DNA of 5,255 nt from Chloroflexota bacterium. Its GTDB lineage: Bacteria; Chloroflexota; Dormibacteria; Dormibacterales; Dormibacteraceae. This document shows positions 4,697 to 5,255 of the stretch, one piece after another (within the stretch, counting starts at the first letter, position 1; every line of letters starts with the position of its first letter). The notes beneath the pieces were generated by a model. That model did no database searches. It was not told the origin of the DNA and was given only the letters and a program-made list of their open reading frames with translations. Position numbers and translations under genes: made by a program. Where the stretch lies: positions 1 through 5,255 of the forward strand of contig VBJR01000409.1 of assembly GCA_005880175.1 (NCBI GenBank). The letters run 5' to 3'.

Positions 4697-4726
4697 TCCG
4701 GGCCGGCGCGGGCCGGCGAGCGCGGC

Positions 4727-5254
4727 TCAGAGCCGGCCGGCCGCCGCTCGGGCCAGCGTCCGCAGCGCGGCGTCCGTCTTCGCCGGGTCCGCGTTCGAGT
4801 CGATCGTGAGCTGGAACGTCACGTGGCCCTTGCGGCCGATCAGCATCGGCGCGTGCACGTACGCCGCGTCGCCCACGCCGGGGACCGGCTGGAAGCCCGG
4901 CACGTTGGCGAAGTAGTCGATCGTCATGTCGCGGTACAGGTACAGCGACGCCCCGCCCGCCGTGGCCGCCGACGACGTGTACGTGCAGCCGGAGACCAGG
5001 TTGCCTCCGGGGCCCGCGTCCGCCGGCGGCGACGTCAGCGGCAGCTGCGCCACCGGCACCCCCAGCGCGCCCTGGACGTCGGCGGCCGTCAGCACGCGGC
5101 AGGCGTCCTGCGTGAGCCCGGTCGCGGCCGCCGCGCTGGCCGTCGGGGCCGGCGTGACCGCGGAGGACGCGGAGCCCGAGGAACCCGGCGCGGAACCCGG
5201 GAACGAGCACGCGCCCAGCATCAGCAGGGCGGCGATGGGCAGGGCGGCGGCCAT
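4727..5254 (-). CDS. Probable exported lipoprotein, DUF3558-like (start possibly outside window)
   Basis: This encodes a putative cell-surface lipoprotein of unknown role. The N-terminus is a hydrophobic segment (LPIAALLML) followed by a lipobox, LGAC, with the lipidation cysteine at residue 16. A Ser/Ala/Pro/Gly-rich linker (17-45) leads to a globular domain of about 130 residues. The domain has two cysteines, Cys52 (DACRVLT) and Cys90 (SGCTY), that could form a disulfide, and a PVPGVGDAAYV motif (123-133). The cysteine layout and GVGDAAY motif resemble DUF3558-type actinobacterial lipoproteins; this is by pattern memory and not by a search. The ATG at 5254-5252 is at the window edge, and the visible signal peptide lacks the usual N-terminal Arg/Lys, so the real start is probably a few codons further upstream, outside the window. 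It is convergent with the fatty-acid operon and has no evident functional link to it. Confidence 0.75.
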   Translation of the reverse strand: MAAALPIAALLMLGACSFPGSAPGSSGSASSAVTPAPTASAAAATGLTQDACRVLTAADVQGALGVPVAQLPLTSPPADAGPGGNLVSGCTYTSSAATAGGASLYLYRDMTIDYFANVPGFQPVPGVGDAAYVHAPMLIGRKGHVTFQLTIDSNADPAKTDAALRTLARAAAGRL

Positions 5255-5255
5255 G

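Larger units (their letters stand above)
4384..4726. other. Convergent intergenic region, no gene
   Basis: This 343-bp gap separates the 3' ends of accA (plus strand) and the lipoprotein gene (minus strand). Short open frames cross it on both strands, but they have no family resemblance. Those over 4605-4690 merely translate the tandem repeat into paired peptides such as GKVEVSIL and GDVEVPTL. I see no tRNA, no promoter-like element and no transposase remnant; the content is the hairpins and repeat pair listed separately. Confidence 0.7.

Noticed and set aside
4605..4700. Insertion sequence or transposase remnant
   Set aside because: No transposase-like reading frame and no flanking target-site duplication that I could see; a non-autonomous palindromic repeat remains possible and is listed as a finding.
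4518..4916. Plus-strand 132-codon frame with repeated GxVEVxxL peptides
   Set aside because: It starts inside the hairpin at 4503-4538, crosses the repeats and continues antisense to the lipoprotein; no ribosome binding site and no family resemblance.
4563..5210. Minus-strand 215-codon frame overlapping the lipoprotein gene, with repeated KxRxFNxS peptides
   Set aside because: It is out of frame with the lipoprotein, which has a lipobox and domain motifs; the peptide repetition is just translation of the 42-bp DNA repeat.

Overview
The window is very GC-rich with strongly GC-biased third codon positions. It carries GTG and TTG starts (and probably one CTG start), tightly overlapping genes, and a lipoprotein resembling the actinobacterial DUF3558 type. 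Together these point to a high-GC actinobacterium; this is inferred from style and gene content, with no marker gene to fix the genus. The first 4.4 kb is one plus-strand operon for fatty-acid or acyl-chain initiation and elongation: acyl carrier protein (5' end outside the window), FabH, FabD, FabG, AccD and AccA. It is followed by a non-coding convergent intergenic region (4384-4726) and a minus-strand lipoprotein gene (4727-5254, probably 5'-truncated by the window edge).

The operon logic is self-contained. AccD and AccA would form the carboxyltransferase that makes malonyl-CoA. FabD would move malonyl onto the ACP, FabH would do the first condensation, and FabG would reduce the 3-oxoacyl-ACP. 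Biotin carrier protein (AccB), biotin carboxylase (AccC), dehydratase, enoyl reductase and the elongating ketosynthase are not in this window. Typical housekeeping actinobacterial operons run fabD-fabH-acpP-fabF and use a different acyl-CoA carboxylase architecture. This set is therefore more likely an accessory (specialised-lipid or secondary-metabolite) fatty-acid cassette than the core FAS II locus.

The most striking feature is that the first three genes look complete while the next three each carry a lesion. FabG lacks about 30 residues in frame in its Rossmann fold. AccD changes reading frame and lacks about 20-25 residues between its zinc finger and its catalytic domain. AccA changes frame just after its start codon and has a shortened N-terminus. 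Either this half of the operon is decaying, or the sequence contains collapsed or mis-joined stretches. Raw-read evidence would decide.

The 343-bp gap between the convergent accA and lipoprotein genes holds three hairpins. It also holds a tandem pair of near-palindromic 22-bp elements exactly 42 bp apart, which are locally AT-richer than their surroundings. This is the best candidate in the window for an unrecognised element.
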